Assembly (NCBI GenBank): GCA_963803295.1
Contig: CAWDMC010000011.1
Span: forward strand, 124,001-188,000
Length of the DNA: 64,000 nucleotides
Source of the DNA: CAWDMC01 sp963803295
Lineage (GTDB): Bacteria > Acidobacteriota > Terriglobia > UBA7540
Reading direction: 5' to 3'
Made by a program: the position numbers and the translations under genes. Each line of letters begins with the position of its first letter. Within the stretch, counting starts at the first letter, position 1. Below are positions 8,694 through 18,182 of this stretch, piece after piece. The notes below the pieces were generated by a model, which worked only from the letters and a program-made list of their open reading frames with translations, was not told the DNA's origin and searched no databases.

Positions 8694-10829
8694 CTATTGA
8701 AGGCTTAGTTCAACCGCGGAGAGATCCCCAGGCTGTAGGAGGTTGGTCACTGCAACCAAGCGAGTGCCCTCTGCGCGGGAACTGCCGATCAACTGGCCCT
8801 GGGCATCAAATTGGCTTACCTGAAAGCCGTTTGAATGTGGCAGCCAGAGGCTCAGGTCACTGCCCAGTACCACCTGCTGGGGCTCCGGTCTATCGTTCAA
8901 CACCAGTAACAGGAGCCGGTCGGGCAACACGTGGGCTCGGACGAAGGCGGTTGTCGCCTGGCTCAGAACCGACTCGCCGAGCGCATGACCATCGACGAAG
9001 TAGGGCAGGAACTTTCGATGCATGGCAGCGACCTCTTTCAAGGCCTTCGCCAAGGCAGGCCGTTCGCTGATCAGCGCTGTGCCGTTGGGACCATCCACCT
9101 TGCTGGGCATGACGTTGAGGAACAAGCCTTCGGCAAAGCACTTCTTCACTGCCATGGGCGAATCATCGATGTTGCAGTTTAACCGGGGAGAGCGCAGGAC
9201 GCTCACAATAGGGCCGGCATCGACGTAGTCAGTCCAGTTCCACAGGTAGTCGAGAATGGGGCTGTCCAACTCCAGGTCCGTTATTGATTCACTGGCGAAT
9301 GTCGAACCCGGGTCCCGGGATCGTGCCTTGGCCCGGACCTGCTCGATGACTTTGATCAATCCCGGCTTTTGTCCTGGGATCTCCTTGTACCCGAACTGGT
9401 CGAACGCAAAGGAGTTCATCCCTTTGTCAACCCACTCGCTGAGCGCCGCCAGGACGTCCTTCTGCCATACTGGGTTATCGTCGCCAATGTAGGTTCCCTC
9501 CCACCGGTGCGCGTAGTAGGCGCGGAATTGTGGAATCAACTCGGGGTGGAAAGTCCAGTCATCGTGTCCAGGTTTAACTCCATATTTCGATAAGGCGTTG
9601 TTGAGGATGATGTGAATGCTGACGAATGGCGCCACGTTAACGCCCAGAGCTTTTGCCTGTTGTATCCCCTGCAAAAGCTCCTGCTCCGTTCCCAGAACGT
9701 TCCAGGCAGTGAAGGGCATCGTGAATCCAGCCTCGTCCCAGAACCACGGGACGAGTTCAACCAATCCGTACCGGGCTGCGTCTTGTGCCACTCGTGCGAT
9801 ATCGGTGTAGCGAAAATCGATCTTCTCCGGGTCCTCCTGGGTCATCCAGATGGTCTGATAGCCAAGCCCGTTCTGGACCTGCTTCGGCAAGACGCGAGGC
9901 GGATTCACCTGCTGCACATAATCGCGATAAACTTCGATTCCTTTTGCCCAACCGCCTGGATGCGGAGTCAGCCAGAACTCGCCGCTATCCCACGTCTGAC
10001 CTGGGTTTATCGGACCTTTCTGCTGCCAGGCGAGGCGCAAATGCATGGGATCGCGCTCGGAGCGGTAAGCCAAGACATCGGGCCTGTCCCCCGTCCCCCA
10101 CTTTCTTTGAAAGGCGCTGAGGCCGCCACCCAATCCTCCAAAGTCCAGCCAACGAAGCGCGTTTTGAACGTAGTATCCACCGACTGAAGTGTCGTCATCC
10201 CGGTCGTAGATCATCGCCGGGTACACTTGCCAGCCTACATTCTCGTAGTAGGGGGGAGCCGACTCGGGCTTGCGATAGGGCACGGTAAAAGGCCGAATCA
10301 CACCCCGCGCCAGTCGCAGTTGAGTGCCTTCCACCCCGCTGGAGGGAATCAAACCCCAGAGGTCCGGGAAGAGAATTTGAGGGACGGGTAGTTTAGAATG
10401 ATTCTCGATCCGACACGACAAGATCAAGGATCTGCCATCATCTGCAGGTCGCAAGGTGACTTGCGCGCTGACGGAACCCTCCATCGGGAAGTTCGTTCTG
10501 CTTGGGCCCAGCGAGTCCCACTTGATGGTGACACCCTTTCCTTCGGCAAACACCTGGGCTTTAGAAAAACGGGATGCCAGCCGCAGCGGGGTAAACTCCG
10601 GTGTGGGATAGGCAAGGTCAAGTACTCCTGACCGCTCCGGCGTCGCTTCGAGTAGCACCCCCGCCACCGTGGACGAGAGGCGCTCGAGGCTACCCGTTTC
10701 CTGATCGATCCACACCTCCGCGCCGTTCAGACGAGCCTTGTAGACACCGAGGTCGGCCGCCCTTGCCCCGGCAACAAACGCACCGGCACAAAACAACTGG
10801 ATCAGCGATCTAGCGGTTCTCGAAGACAT
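8694..10829 (-). CDS. Secreted glycosidase-like protein, DUF6259-type (copy 2)
   Basis: A 711-residue protein with a signal peptide (LIQLFCAGAFVAGARAAD). An N-terminal beta-sandwich (about 30-280) precedes a TIM-barrel-like region with NGLGYQTIWMTQ, VPWFWDEAGF, NVAPFVSIHI, FAFDQFGYKE and FASESITDLELD, where acidic residues sit at strand ends as in clan-D glycosidases. A C-terminal beta-domain follows. The phrase WLTPHPGGWAKGIEVYRDYV matches my memory of the DUF6259 family; no activity is assigned. It lies 12 bases downstream of a close paralogue and was probably made by tandem duplication. The start ATG has GGAAG upstream. Confidence 0.75.
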   Translation of the reverse strand: MSSRTARSLIQLFCAGAFVAGARAADLGVYKARLNGAEVWIDQETGSLERLSSTVAGVLLEATPERSGVLDLAYPTPEFTPLRLASRFSKAQVFAEGKGVTIKWDSLGPSRTNFPMEGSVSAQVTLRPADDGRSLILSCRIENHSKLPVPQILFPDLWGLIPSSGVEGTQLRLARGVIRPFTVPYRKPESAPPYYENVGWQVYPAMIYDRDDDTSVGGYYVQNALRWLDFGGLGGGLSAFQRKWGTGDRPDVLAYRSERDPMHLRLAWQQKGPINPGQTWDSGEFWLTPHPGGWAKGIEVYRDYVQQVNPPRVLPKQVQNGLGYQTIWMTQEDPEKIDFRYTDIARVAQDAARYGLVELVPWFWDEAGFTMPFTAWNVLGTEQELLQGIQQAKALGVNVAPFVSIHIILNNALSKYGVKPGHDDWTFHPELIPQFRAYYAHRWEGTYIGDDNPVWQKDVLAALSEWVDKGMNSFAFDQFGYKEIPGQKPGLIKVIEQVRAKARSRDPGSTFASESITDLELDSPILDYLWNWTDYVDAGPIVSVLRSPRLNCNIDDSPMAVKKCFAEGLFLNVMPSKVDGPNGTALISERPALAKALKEVAAMHRKFLPYFVDGHALGESVLSQATTAFVRAHVLPDRLLLLVLNDRPEPQQVVLGSDLSLWLPHSNGFQVSQFDAQGQLIGSSRAEGTRLVAVTNLLQPGDLSAVELSLQ

Positions 10830-10841
10830 AGATCTTCCGGC

Positions 10842-12973
10842 TTACTCCGGTCGGAGTTCGAGTGCCGACATTTCACCGGACTGCAGAAGGTCCGTAACGC
10901 CAACCCACTGAGTGCCCTGCACACTGGACTTGTCGAGCAATTTGCCGTGTCCATCGAACTGGCTGACCGCAAAATTAGTTCCCTTTGGCAACCACAGACT
11001 CAGGTCACTGCGAAGTACAACCTGCTGCGGCTCCGGGCGATCGTTCAGTACGAACACGAGCAGCCGGTCAGGCAACGCGTGAGCCCGGACAAACGCCGTT
11101 GTCGGCTGGCTCAGAACTGACTCGCCGAGCGCGTGGCCTTGCACAAAGTAGGGCAGGAACTGCTGGCGCATGGCAGCGAGATCTTTTAGAGCCTTCGCCA
11201 ACGCCGGTCGGTCGCTGATCAAGGCGGTGCCGTTGGGGCTATCCATCCTGCTCGGCATGACGTTGAGATACAAACCTTCGGCAAAGCACTTCTTCGCGAT
11301 CAGTAATGAATCGTCGACATTGCAATTCAAGCGTGGCGAGCGCAACACAGCCAGAAGCGGACCCGCGTCCACGTAGTCTAGCCAGTTCCAGGTGTAGTCG
11401 AGAATTGAGCTGTCCCATTCCAGGTTTGTTATCGATTCGCTGCCGAAGCTCGACTGCGGATCTCGCGACCGTGCCGCCGTCCTGACCTGCTCAATGACTT
11501 TGATCAAGGCTGGTTTCTGTCCTGGCTTCTCCTTGTTCCCAAAGGTGTCGAAAGAGAAAGAACTCATCCCCCGATTCACCCATTCGGTAAGTGCCGCCTG
11601 CGCGTCCTGCTGCCAAAGCGGAATATCGTCGTCGATCCAGGTTCCTCCGAGGTCGTGCGCGTAGTAAGGCCGAAACTCTGGGATTAACTCGGGGTGATAA
11701 GTCCAATCGTCGTGTCCGGGTTTGACCCCGTATCTTGATATGGCGTCGTTGAGGATGATGTGAATGCTAACGAACGGCGCCACGTTGACGCCCAGGGTCT
11801 TAGCCTTTTCGATGCCTTGGAGTAGTTCCTGCTCGCTCCCCAGGAGGGGCGAAGACCGAATTGGCATCGTGAAATAGGTGGCATTCCAGAACCAGGGAGC
11901 AAGCTCATCCAGTCCGTATTGGACCGCGTCTTGGGCTACGCGCGGGATATCGGTGTATCTGAAATAGACCTTGTCCCTTTCCTTTTCCGGCTGCTGGGTC
12001 ATCCAGATCGTCTGGAATCCCAATCCGTTCTGAATGTGCTTCGGCAATAGGCGCGGAGGGTTGGCCCGCTCAACGTAGTCACGATAGACCTCGATCCCCT
12101 TCGCCCATCCGCCAGGATGCGGGGTCAGCCAAAACTCACCGCTTTCCCAGGTCTGTCCAGGATCTATAGTAACTTTGTGTTGCCAGGCCAGACGCAGGTG
12201 CATGGGATCACTTTCAGCCCGATAGGACAGGACATCAGGCCGGTCCTCGGTCCTCCACTTCCGCTGGAAGACACTAAGCCCGCCACCCAGTCCGCCAAAG
12301 TCAAGCCATGGAAGCGCATTTTCCGCGTAATAGCCGCCATCAACCGGATACTGCTTCCACCCCATCCTCTCGTAGTAGGGAGGAGCCGACTCGGGATCAT
12401 GAAACGGCACCATGAAGGGACGAATTACAGCGCGGGCCAAGCGCAGTTGGGTGCCTTCCACTCCGTTCGAGGGAGTCAGGCCCCAGAGGTCCGGGAAAAG
12501 AACCTGGGGGATGGCGGATTTCGAGTGATTCTCAATCCGGCACGAGAAAACCATGGATCTGCCATCATCCGCGGCTCGAACTGTAACTTGAGCGCTAACC
12601 CGGCCTTCGGAAGGTGGAAAAGTTCCCCTGCTAGGGCCCAGGGATTCCCACACGATGTTGACGCCTTGGCCAATTGGGACTACTCGGACCTTCGAGAAGC
12701 GCGAGGCCAATCGCAGGGGCGTGAACTCCTTGGTCGGAAAGGCGAGGTCAAGCAATCCCGAATGCCCTCGTCTTGCTCCCAGTATTACGCCGGTAGCGGA
12801 CGAGGAAAGATACTCAAGATCGCCCGTCTGCTGGCCGAACCAAAGATCCGCACCGTTCAGACGAATCTTGTACGCGGTCCCGCCAGTATTCAGGGCCGTG
12901 GTCTCCGCTGCCCCGGCCAGCAAGGAGCTAACACCAAGCACTGTCATCAATAACCCGATTTTCTTTGAGACAC
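10842..12973 (-). CDS. Secreted glycosidase-like protein, DUF6259-type (copy 1); start probably frameshifted
   Basis: A paralogue of the next gene, sharing the same blocks (WGLTPSNGVEGTQLRLARAV, LGFQTIWMTQ, NVAPFVSIHIILND, FSFDTFGNKE, FGSESITNLEWD). The frame stays open to an ATG at 13148, but a TTGACA/TAGAAT promoter at 13115-13142 would start transcription after that codon, so the 13148 start is excluded; ATG 13046 remains possible. A GTG at 12973 with GGAAGGG upstream is out of frame by one base. Adding one base just after it would give MSSKKIGLLMTVLGVSSLLA, a normal signal peptide resembling MSSRT... of copy 2. I therefore place the start there and infer a one-base deletion near 12970. 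Confidence 0.7.
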
Positions 12974-13114
12974 TACAATTTCCCTTCCGTCTTCTGGCGA
13001 CAAAATCTATCCCTGAACGTAGGGCTCGCGGCCCTTCGCCATGCATTAAGGAAGCGGATGGCACGCTCCCCGGATCCTTCGCGCTATAACCTTGGCCCAT
13101 TGGTCGCTGAGCGA

Positions 13115-13142
13115 ATTCTAGAGGGCCCAGCAAACCTGTCAA
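13115..13142 (-). promoter_or_regulatory. Sigma70-type promoter for the tandem glycosidase-like genes
   Basis: Minus strand: TTGACA (13142-13137), a 16-base spacer, TAGAAT (13120-13115). Transcription should begin near 13108 and read into 10842-12973 and beyond. Together with the plus-strand promoter 145 bases away it makes this a divergent control region. No open reading frame was found between 12974 and 13383. Confidence 0.65.
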
Positions 13143-13286
13143 GGCCAATGCCCTGTAACGGTTTACATATCGTCCACAGGGCTGGACAAAAGATGGATGA
13201 CTCGTTCGAAAATTGTGTTTGTTTCTTTCACACCGGCCTAGCCCACGGTTCCAGGCTTACCCCCGTTTGTTACGGGAGGACCCCAC

Positions 13287-13315
13287 TTGACAAGAGAGCG
13301 AACTGTTCGTATTCT
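13287..13315 (+). promoter_or_regulatory. Sigma70-type promoter for the Gfo/Idh/MocA cluster
   Basis: TTGACA at 13287-13292, a 17-base spacer, and TATTCT at 13310-13315: one of the best matches to a vegetative promoter in the window. The predicted start near 13322 gives a leader of about 60 bases before the ATG at 13384. A 9-bp direct repeat overlaps the -10 element. Confidence 0.7.
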
Positions 13316-13340
13316 CTGATCGAATTGCACCATTCTCTGA
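13311..13340 (+). repeat. Direct repeat ATTCTCTGA overlapping the -10, probable operator
   Basis: ATTCTCTGA occurs at 13311-13319 and 13332-13340, a 21-base period (two helical turns), overlapping the -10 and the transcription start. This geometry suits a repressor, such as the DeoR-family protein encoded downstream in the same direction. The link to DeoR is inference. Confidence 0.45.
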
Positions 13341-13383
13341 AGCGAAGTATTGGCTCCGGACTTCCACCGAGAGGAACCAGTAT

Positions 13384-14628
13384 ATGAACAGCGGAAGCTT
13401 AAAGGTCACTGGCCCGCTCGATCTTTCCCTAAGCAAGGAAAGAGCCACGGCGAGAAGCGCTTTCCGCGAGGGCACTCCTCCAGAGAACTCACCCCGGACC
13501 CCTAGCGATAAGGTGGTCAGGATAGGGGTGGTCGGCGGGAACTTCGGGGCTAGCTTCCAGTGGCATCTGGATCCCAACTGCAAGGTCACGGCTGTCTGCG
13601 ATCTGCGCGACGACCGCCTTGAACGCCTGGTGAAAGCCTACGGGCAGGCCACCACGTACAAGCATTTCCGAGAATTCCTCAAGCATCCGGGGCTGGACGC
13701 CGTCGCGGTCTTCACGCCTGTACCATTGCACGTTTGGATGGCAACGGAAGCGATGAAAGCCGGCAAGCATGTCATCAGCGCCGTGCCGGCGGGATATTCC
13801 GTGGAGGAATTGGAGTTGCTACTGGATACCGTCAAGAAGACGGGAATGAAGTACATGATGGCGGAAACCAGCTACTATTATCCACAAATCATAACTTGCC
13901 GCGAGTGGGCCAGTCAGCACCGCTTTGGCACGATTTTTTTCAGCGAAGCAGAATACCATCATGAAGGTCTCATCCCTCTGATGTTCGATGAACGCGGATT
14001 TCCGACTTGGCGTTACGGATTTCCACCGTTGCATTACGCCACCCACAGCACGGGCATGGTGATTCCCGTAACCGGCGAGCGCCTTGTCGAGGTTGTGGCC
14101 AGCGGCTGGGGGGATGCGCACATGATTCTCGCCACCAATGAATACCAGAATCCATTTTGGAACGGCACAGCTCTGTTCAAGACGTCAGGCGGCCACAGCG
14201 CGCGAGTGTCGGTGTTCTGGCATGTGGCCAACAAAGAATGCGTGCGGGCCTCATTCTACGGCAGCGTTCTCTCCTACATCATGGCTCGTCCCGATGGCGC
14301 CCCGGACTCGGTCATGAAAATTGGCAAGCAGGACGAAACCGTAATTGATGCAAACGGATACCCCGAAGGGAAAGTGAAGATTCAGGCTTACCAGGAACCA
14401 AGCCACCTGGACGTCCTGCCCCCACCGATGCGTGTACCTAGTGGTCACGAAGGCTCACAGGCTTTTCTCACCCACGAATTCATTAGCTCCGTCGTGGAGG
14501 ACCGGTGGCCGGCTGTAAACGTGTATGAGGCGATTGCGTATACGCTGCCGGGCATCATTGCGCATCAATCCGCCCTGCATGGCGGCGAACCGATGAAGAT
14601 TCGAGACTACGGCAGCGCGTCGTCTTAA
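13384..14628 (+). CDS. Gfo/Idh/MocA family oxidoreductase (copy 1, without Tat signal)
   Basis: A 414-residue NAD(P)-dependent sugar oxidoreductase. The Rossmann fold starts at DKVVRIGVVGGNFGASFQW, followed by VTAVCDLRDDR, VFTPVPLHVWMATEAM, AGKHVISAVPAGYSVEE (the lysine of the 'EKP'-like site is lost, reading VPA), and AETSYYYPQ. It is close to the next gene throughout. Unlike that twin it lacks the Tat signal: residues 7-38 (KVTGPLDLSLSKERATAR...) are unrelated to the RRQFLKG leader of copy 2. It may therefore be cytoplasmic or mislocalised. The start is supported by GAGAGGAACC upstream. It is the first gene after a strong promoter. Confidence 0.85.
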   Translation: MNSGSLKVTGPLDLSLSKERATARSAFREGTPPENSPRTPSDKVVRIGVVGGNFGASFQWHLDPNCKVTAVCDLRDDRLERLVKAYGQATTYKHFREFLKHPGLDAVAVFTPVPLHVWMATEAMKAGKHVISAVPAGYSVEELELLLDTVKKTGMKYMMAETSYYYPQIITCREWASQHRFGTIFFSEAEYHHEGLIPLMFDERGFPTWRYGFPPLHYATHSTGMVIPVTGERLVEVVASGWGDAHMILATNEYQNPFWNGTALFKTSGGHSARVSVFWHVANKECVRASFYGSVLSYIMARPDGAPDSVMKIGKQDETVIDANGYPEGKVKIQAYQEPSHLDVLPPPMRVPSGHEGSQAFLTHEFISSVVEDRWPAVNVYEAIAYTLPGIIAHQSALHGGEPMKIRDYGSASS

Positions 14629-14855
14629 GTGTAGCCCTTGAGAGTAGGGAGTCACGGCAAGCTGAACCGCCCACGTGCTGATGACGATTGCAAAATATAG
14701 CGACGATCCTTGCTGTAGCGCCGCTGTCCCCACCGGCGTTTTCGGAGCTGGGGAGAGCGCCGCCACAGAAGCAGTTATCACTATATTGGGTAATCTTCAA
14801 TAAGTCTTGGCCGGCGGTAGAACAGGATTCCGATTTCCATGAAGGGAGGAGTGTT

Positions 14856-16103
14856 ATGTCATCCGGCAGTCTCTACAATTCGGGACGCCGCCAGTTCCTA
14901 AAAGGCATAGGCGCGGCGGCAGTTGCGGCGGCCGCTCCCCGATTCACAGCGGCGGGGGGAGTCTCTCCCCGGCCACCCAACGACAAGGTGGTTAGGATCG
15001 GAGTTGTGGGCGGGAACTTCGGTTCTCAATTCCAGTGGCACCTGGATCCCAATTGCAAAGTCACGGCGGTCTGCGACCTGCGGGACGACCGCCTGGACCA
15101 CATGGTAAAGACCTATGGCCCGGCGACGAAGTACAAGGATTTCAGGCAATTCCTAAAGCATCCTGACCTGGACGCGGTTGCTGTTTTTACACCGGTGCCT
15201 TTGCACGTGTGGATGGCGACGGAAGCGATGAAATCGGGCAAGCATGTCATCAGCGCCGTACCGGCGGGCTGGTCAGTCGAGGAACTCGAGTTGCTGCTGG
15301 AGACCGTCAAGAAGACAGGCATGAAGTACATGATGGCTGAAACCAGCTACTACCGGCCACAGGTCATCACCGGCCGCGAGTGGGCACATCAAGGCAAGTT
15401 CGGCACCATCTTCTACACCGAAGCGGAATATCATCACGAGGGCCTGCTGGAACTGATGTACGATGAGCGGGGATTCCCCACCTGGCGTTGTGGGATGCCG
15501 CCTATGTATTACCCGACACACTGCGTGGGTATCGTAGTACCGATTTCAGGCGAGAGACTGACCGAGGTTCAAGCCATCGGCTGGGGAGATGGGCACGAGG
15601 TCCTGGCAACGAACGAGTACAAAAATCCCTTTTGGAATACCACGGGTTTCTTCAAGACCTCCGGCGGACACTCTTCGCGAATCTCGGTTTTCTGGCATGT
15701 CGCGAACAGCGAGATCGAACGGGGAAGTATCTACGGGGACCGCATGTCCTACATTATGAACCGGCCTGAAGGATCGCCGAATACGGTGATACGGATCAGC
15801 AAAGCGGGCAAAACTTCGATTGATGCGAACGGGTATCCGGAGGGCGAGGTCGCGATCCAGCCCTACAAAGAGCCGACACATTGGGAGGTTTTGCCGCCCT
15901 CCATGCGGGTCCCGACCGGCCACGGTGGGTCCCACACGTTTCTGACGCACGAGTTCATCAGTTCGATTCTTGAAGATCGCTGGCCCACGGTTAATGTCTA
16001 TGAGGCGATCGCCTTTACCATGCCCGGGATCATTGCCCATCAGTCCGCGCTTCGCGGCGGCGAGTTGCTGAAGATCAAGGACTATGGCGCGGCCCCGGCA
16101 TAG
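14856..16103 (+). CDS. Gfo/Idh/MocA family oxidoreductase (copy 2, Tat-exported)
   Basis: About 415 residues with a clear twin-arginine signal (SGRRQFLKGIGAAAVAAAAP), so it is probably exported folded with its cofactor, as in glucose-fructose oxidoreductase. Motifs: KVVRIGVVGGNFGSQFQW, VTAVCDLRDDR, AVFTPVPLHVWMA, HVISAVPAGWSVEELE, AETSYYRPQVITGREWA. Enzymes of this class oxidise or isomerise sugars with tightly bound NAD(P). The ATG at 14856 follows GAAGGGAGGA; the frame is open further upstream but has no ribosome-binding site there. It arose by duplication with copy 1; the two are in tandem with a 227-base gap that holds no other gene. Confidence 0.88.
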   Translation: MSSGSLYNSGRRQFLKGIGAAAVAAAAPRFTAAGGVSPRPPNDKVVRIGVVGGNFGSQFQWHLDPNCKVTAVCDLRDDRLDHMVKTYGPATKYKDFRQFLKHPDLDAVAVFTPVPLHVWMATEAMKSGKHVISAVPAGWSVEELELLLETVKKTGMKYMMAETSYYRPQVITGREWAHQGKFGTIFYTEAEYHHEGLLELMYDERGFPTWRCGMPPMYYPTHCVGIVVPISGERLTEVQAIGWGDGHEVLATNEYKNPFWNTTGFFKTSGGHSSRISVFWHVANSEIERGSIYGDRMSYIMNRPEGSPNTVIRISKAGKTSIDANGYPEGEVAIQPYKEPTHWEVLPPSMRVPTGHGGSHTFLTHEFISSILEDRWPTVNVYEAIAFTMPGIIAHQSALRGGELLKIKDYGAAPA

Positions 16104-16227
16104 CTTCATCCTTCATTGGGACCGGGCATTGCATAGGACTGGACCCGAGAACGGCGCGCGAGGATCTCCCCGAGCCGTAGCATCGGCCTTGCGACCGGGG
16201 TGGTCCGGGTTAAATTGGGGTTCCCCA

Positions 16228-17352
16228 ATGACTGGCAGGGAACGGCTATTGAGGGCTCTGCATCAGCAGCCTGTTGATCGGGTACCGGTTTCTCCCTTCA
16301 TTCACGTCAACTTCGTCAGGGAGTTCTTCCACGACCGCGATTTGGATCCCATCGAGCCCACGATTGAAGTGTATCGGCATTTCGGGTTTGATCTGATGCA
16401 CCGCAATTGTTCAGTGGAGTACGACCATCTGACCGCGGTCGAAACTCCCGAGTGGAAGGTCGAGATCGAAAAGTCCATTGAGGGCCGGGACGAGACGATC
16501 ACTACTGTTGTGGCCACGCCGGAAGGAAATATCCGGCGCGTTCGGGCTACGCGATGGACTTGCGAGTACGACGCCGAGTCCGCACTGGTGGAATTCCCCA
16601 TCAAATCTGAGCAGGATCTCAGGCTGTGCAGGAAATACATGCCTCCCGTGGGCCGCCTCGACACGGCTGGCCTGCTGCGCGCCAAGGAACTAATAGGTGA
16701 CGAAGGAATCATCGCCCCTTGGATCCAGGGCGCCTTCAACGAGGTCAGCTTTTGGTATCGCCGGCTGGAGGATCTCGTCCTGGACGCGGTTTTGCGGCCG
16801 GATTTCTACCACGGCTTGATGAGTTTCTGCTTACAACGCGTGTTGAGTCTGATCGAGCAGTACCTTACGGCTGATGTGGACGTGCTGAGCGCCGGAGGGA
16901 ACATCGCGAATGGAAAACTGGTGGGGCCGGATTTCTTCGATCGTTTTGTGGCGCCTTATGAAAGGCAACTTATCGACTTCATCCAAAGGCAAGGCAAAGT
17001 CCTTCTATACCACAATTGCGGGTATTCCGGCCGCTTGCTCAGCATTTACCCCAACTTAAGAATGAAAGCCTATGAATCCCTGACTCCACCGCCTTACGGG
17101 GATACGCAGCTCGCGGAAGCCTTCAACGCCTTTGATCCGACGCAAACCACCTTACTGGGGAACATTGATCAGATCCATTTGCTGCGCCGCGGACGGGCCG
17201 AAGACATTGAGGCCGCGGTCAGGGAAACACTCAGAGGCGCTAAGGAATGGAGCGGTAACTTCATCTTGGCGACTACGGACTATTTCAACGAGGACACACC
17301 CCACGAGAACATTCAAGCCTTCGCGGAGGCCGGACGCAAATATGGCAGGTGA
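16228..17352 (+). CDS. Uroporphyrinogen decarboxylase superfamily protein (methyltransferase-like)
   Basis: A 374-residue protein of the UroD/MtaA superfamily: TGRERLLRALHQQPVDRVPV at the start is the typical opening, HNCGYSGRLL resembles the H-x-C zinc motif of MtaA/MtbA methyltransferases, and ATTDYFNEDTPHENIQAF matches the terminal 'DTP.EN' motif. Canonical HemE residues for porphyrinogen decarboxylation are not evident, so a corrinoid- or thiol-dependent methyl transfer is more likely. Genes of this type recur in sugar loci of Acidobacteriota and their substrate is unknown to me. The start at 16228 was chosen because GGGG lies upstream and the family opening begins there. Confidence 0.78.
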   Translation: MTGRERLLRALHQQPVDRVPVSPFIHVNFVREFFHDRDLDPIEPTIEVYRHFGFDLMHRNCSVEYDHLTAVETPEWKVEIEKSIEGRDETITTVVATPEGNIRRVRATRWTCEYDAESALVEFPIKSEQDLRLCRKYMPPVGRLDTAGLLRAKELIGDEGIIAPWIQGAFNEVSFWYRRLEDLVLDAVLRPDFYHGLMSFCLQRVLSLIEQYLTADVDVLSAGGNIANGKLVGPDFFDRFVAPYERQLIDFIQRQGKVLLYHNCGYSGRLLSIYPNLRMKAYESLTPPPYGDTQLAEAFNAFDPTQTTLLGNIDQIHLLRRGRAEDIEAAVRETLRGAKEWSGNFILATTDYFNEDTPHENIQAFAEAGRKYGR

Positions 17353-17416
17353 CCTGACGGCCGGCTGGACGCGCCGGGCGGCCGGCGGCTGGAACGCTTA
17401 ACGGAGCGGATAGATC

Positions 17417-18178
17417 ATGAAACCACAACAGCGGCAACACCAGATCCTCGCTCAGTTGTATGCCCTACAATCGGAACTTAGCGTCGAAGACCTAGCGAAG
17501 AAGTTCGGCGTGGCACATCTTACCATCCGGAGGGATCTGGACGGATTGGAAAAAGACAAGGTCATTCTTCGCACTCACGGGGGTTGCGTACTGCGAACTG
17601 CAGTTGAATCGACCTATCACAGAAGAGTTGCGCTCAACTTCGAACTCAAGCAGGCCATCGGTCGAACTGCTGCCAAGGAAGTGAAGAACGGCGACGTCAT
17701 TCTGATCAACGACGGGTCGACTCCATTTCATCTGGCGCCCCACCTGGGCCGCGTTGAAAAACTCTCGGTCTATACGAATTCTTTGGCCGTCATCTCGGTG
17801 CTGACCAGATTCCCCGGTGTGCGGATCTATGTTTTGGGAGGCGAATATAACCCGGAAATACACTCCATCGGCGGCAGCCTGACGGAACAGACCCTGGAGG
17901 GACTTCACTTTGACAAAGTGTTTCTGGGGACGGACGCCGTTGATTCGAAGGGAAACTGCCTGGTTTCGGATCCTGACATAGCCCGCCTCACCGAAATCAT
18001 CCTGCGGCGCGGATCACGACGCATCTTGCTGGCGGATCACACCAAAGTTGGCGCGAACGCCCACGCCGTCTATGGACGTCTCGCCGACTTTGACGCGTGG
18101 TACACCACAGCAGAAATAAGTCAAGTCCAACTCCGCCAGTTCAATCAGCAAACAGCCGTCAAGGTGGTCAGCCCCTGA
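17417..18178 (+). CDS. DeoR-family transcriptional regulator
   Basis: A 253-residue repressor. The N-terminal winged helix-turn-helix (LSVEDLAKKFGVAHLTIRRD, then LRTHGGCVL) is the DeoR signature. The C-terminal sensor domain follows the ribose-5-phosphate isomerase-like fold, with NDGSTPFHLAPHL, VYTNSLAVISVL, GGEYNPEIHSIGG, FLGTDAVDSKG and LLADHTKVG. The ligand is normally a phosphorylated sugar. It is the last gene of the plus-strand run and ends four bases from the converging large secreted-protein gene. It probably controls the Gfo/UroD operon through the direct repeat at 13311-13340 (inference). GGAG precedes the ATG. Confidence 0.9.
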   Translation: MKPQQRQHQILAQLYALQSELSVEDLAKKFGVAHLTIRRDLDGLEKDKVILRTHGGCVLRTAVESTYHRRVALNFELKQAIGRTAAKEVKNGDVILINDGSTPFHLAPHLGRVEKLSVYTNSLAVISVLTRFPGVRIYVLGGEYNPEIHSIGGSLTEQTLEGLHFDKVFLGTDAVDSKGNCLVSDPDIARLTEIILRRGSRRILLADHTKVGANAHAVYGRLADFDAWYTTAEISQVQLRQFNQQTAVKVVSP

Positions 18179-18182
18179 GGGT

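Noticed and set aside
12117..12953. 278-codon plus-strand frame
   Set aside because: It is antisense to the DUF6259-like gene, has no family pattern and no ribosome-binding site.
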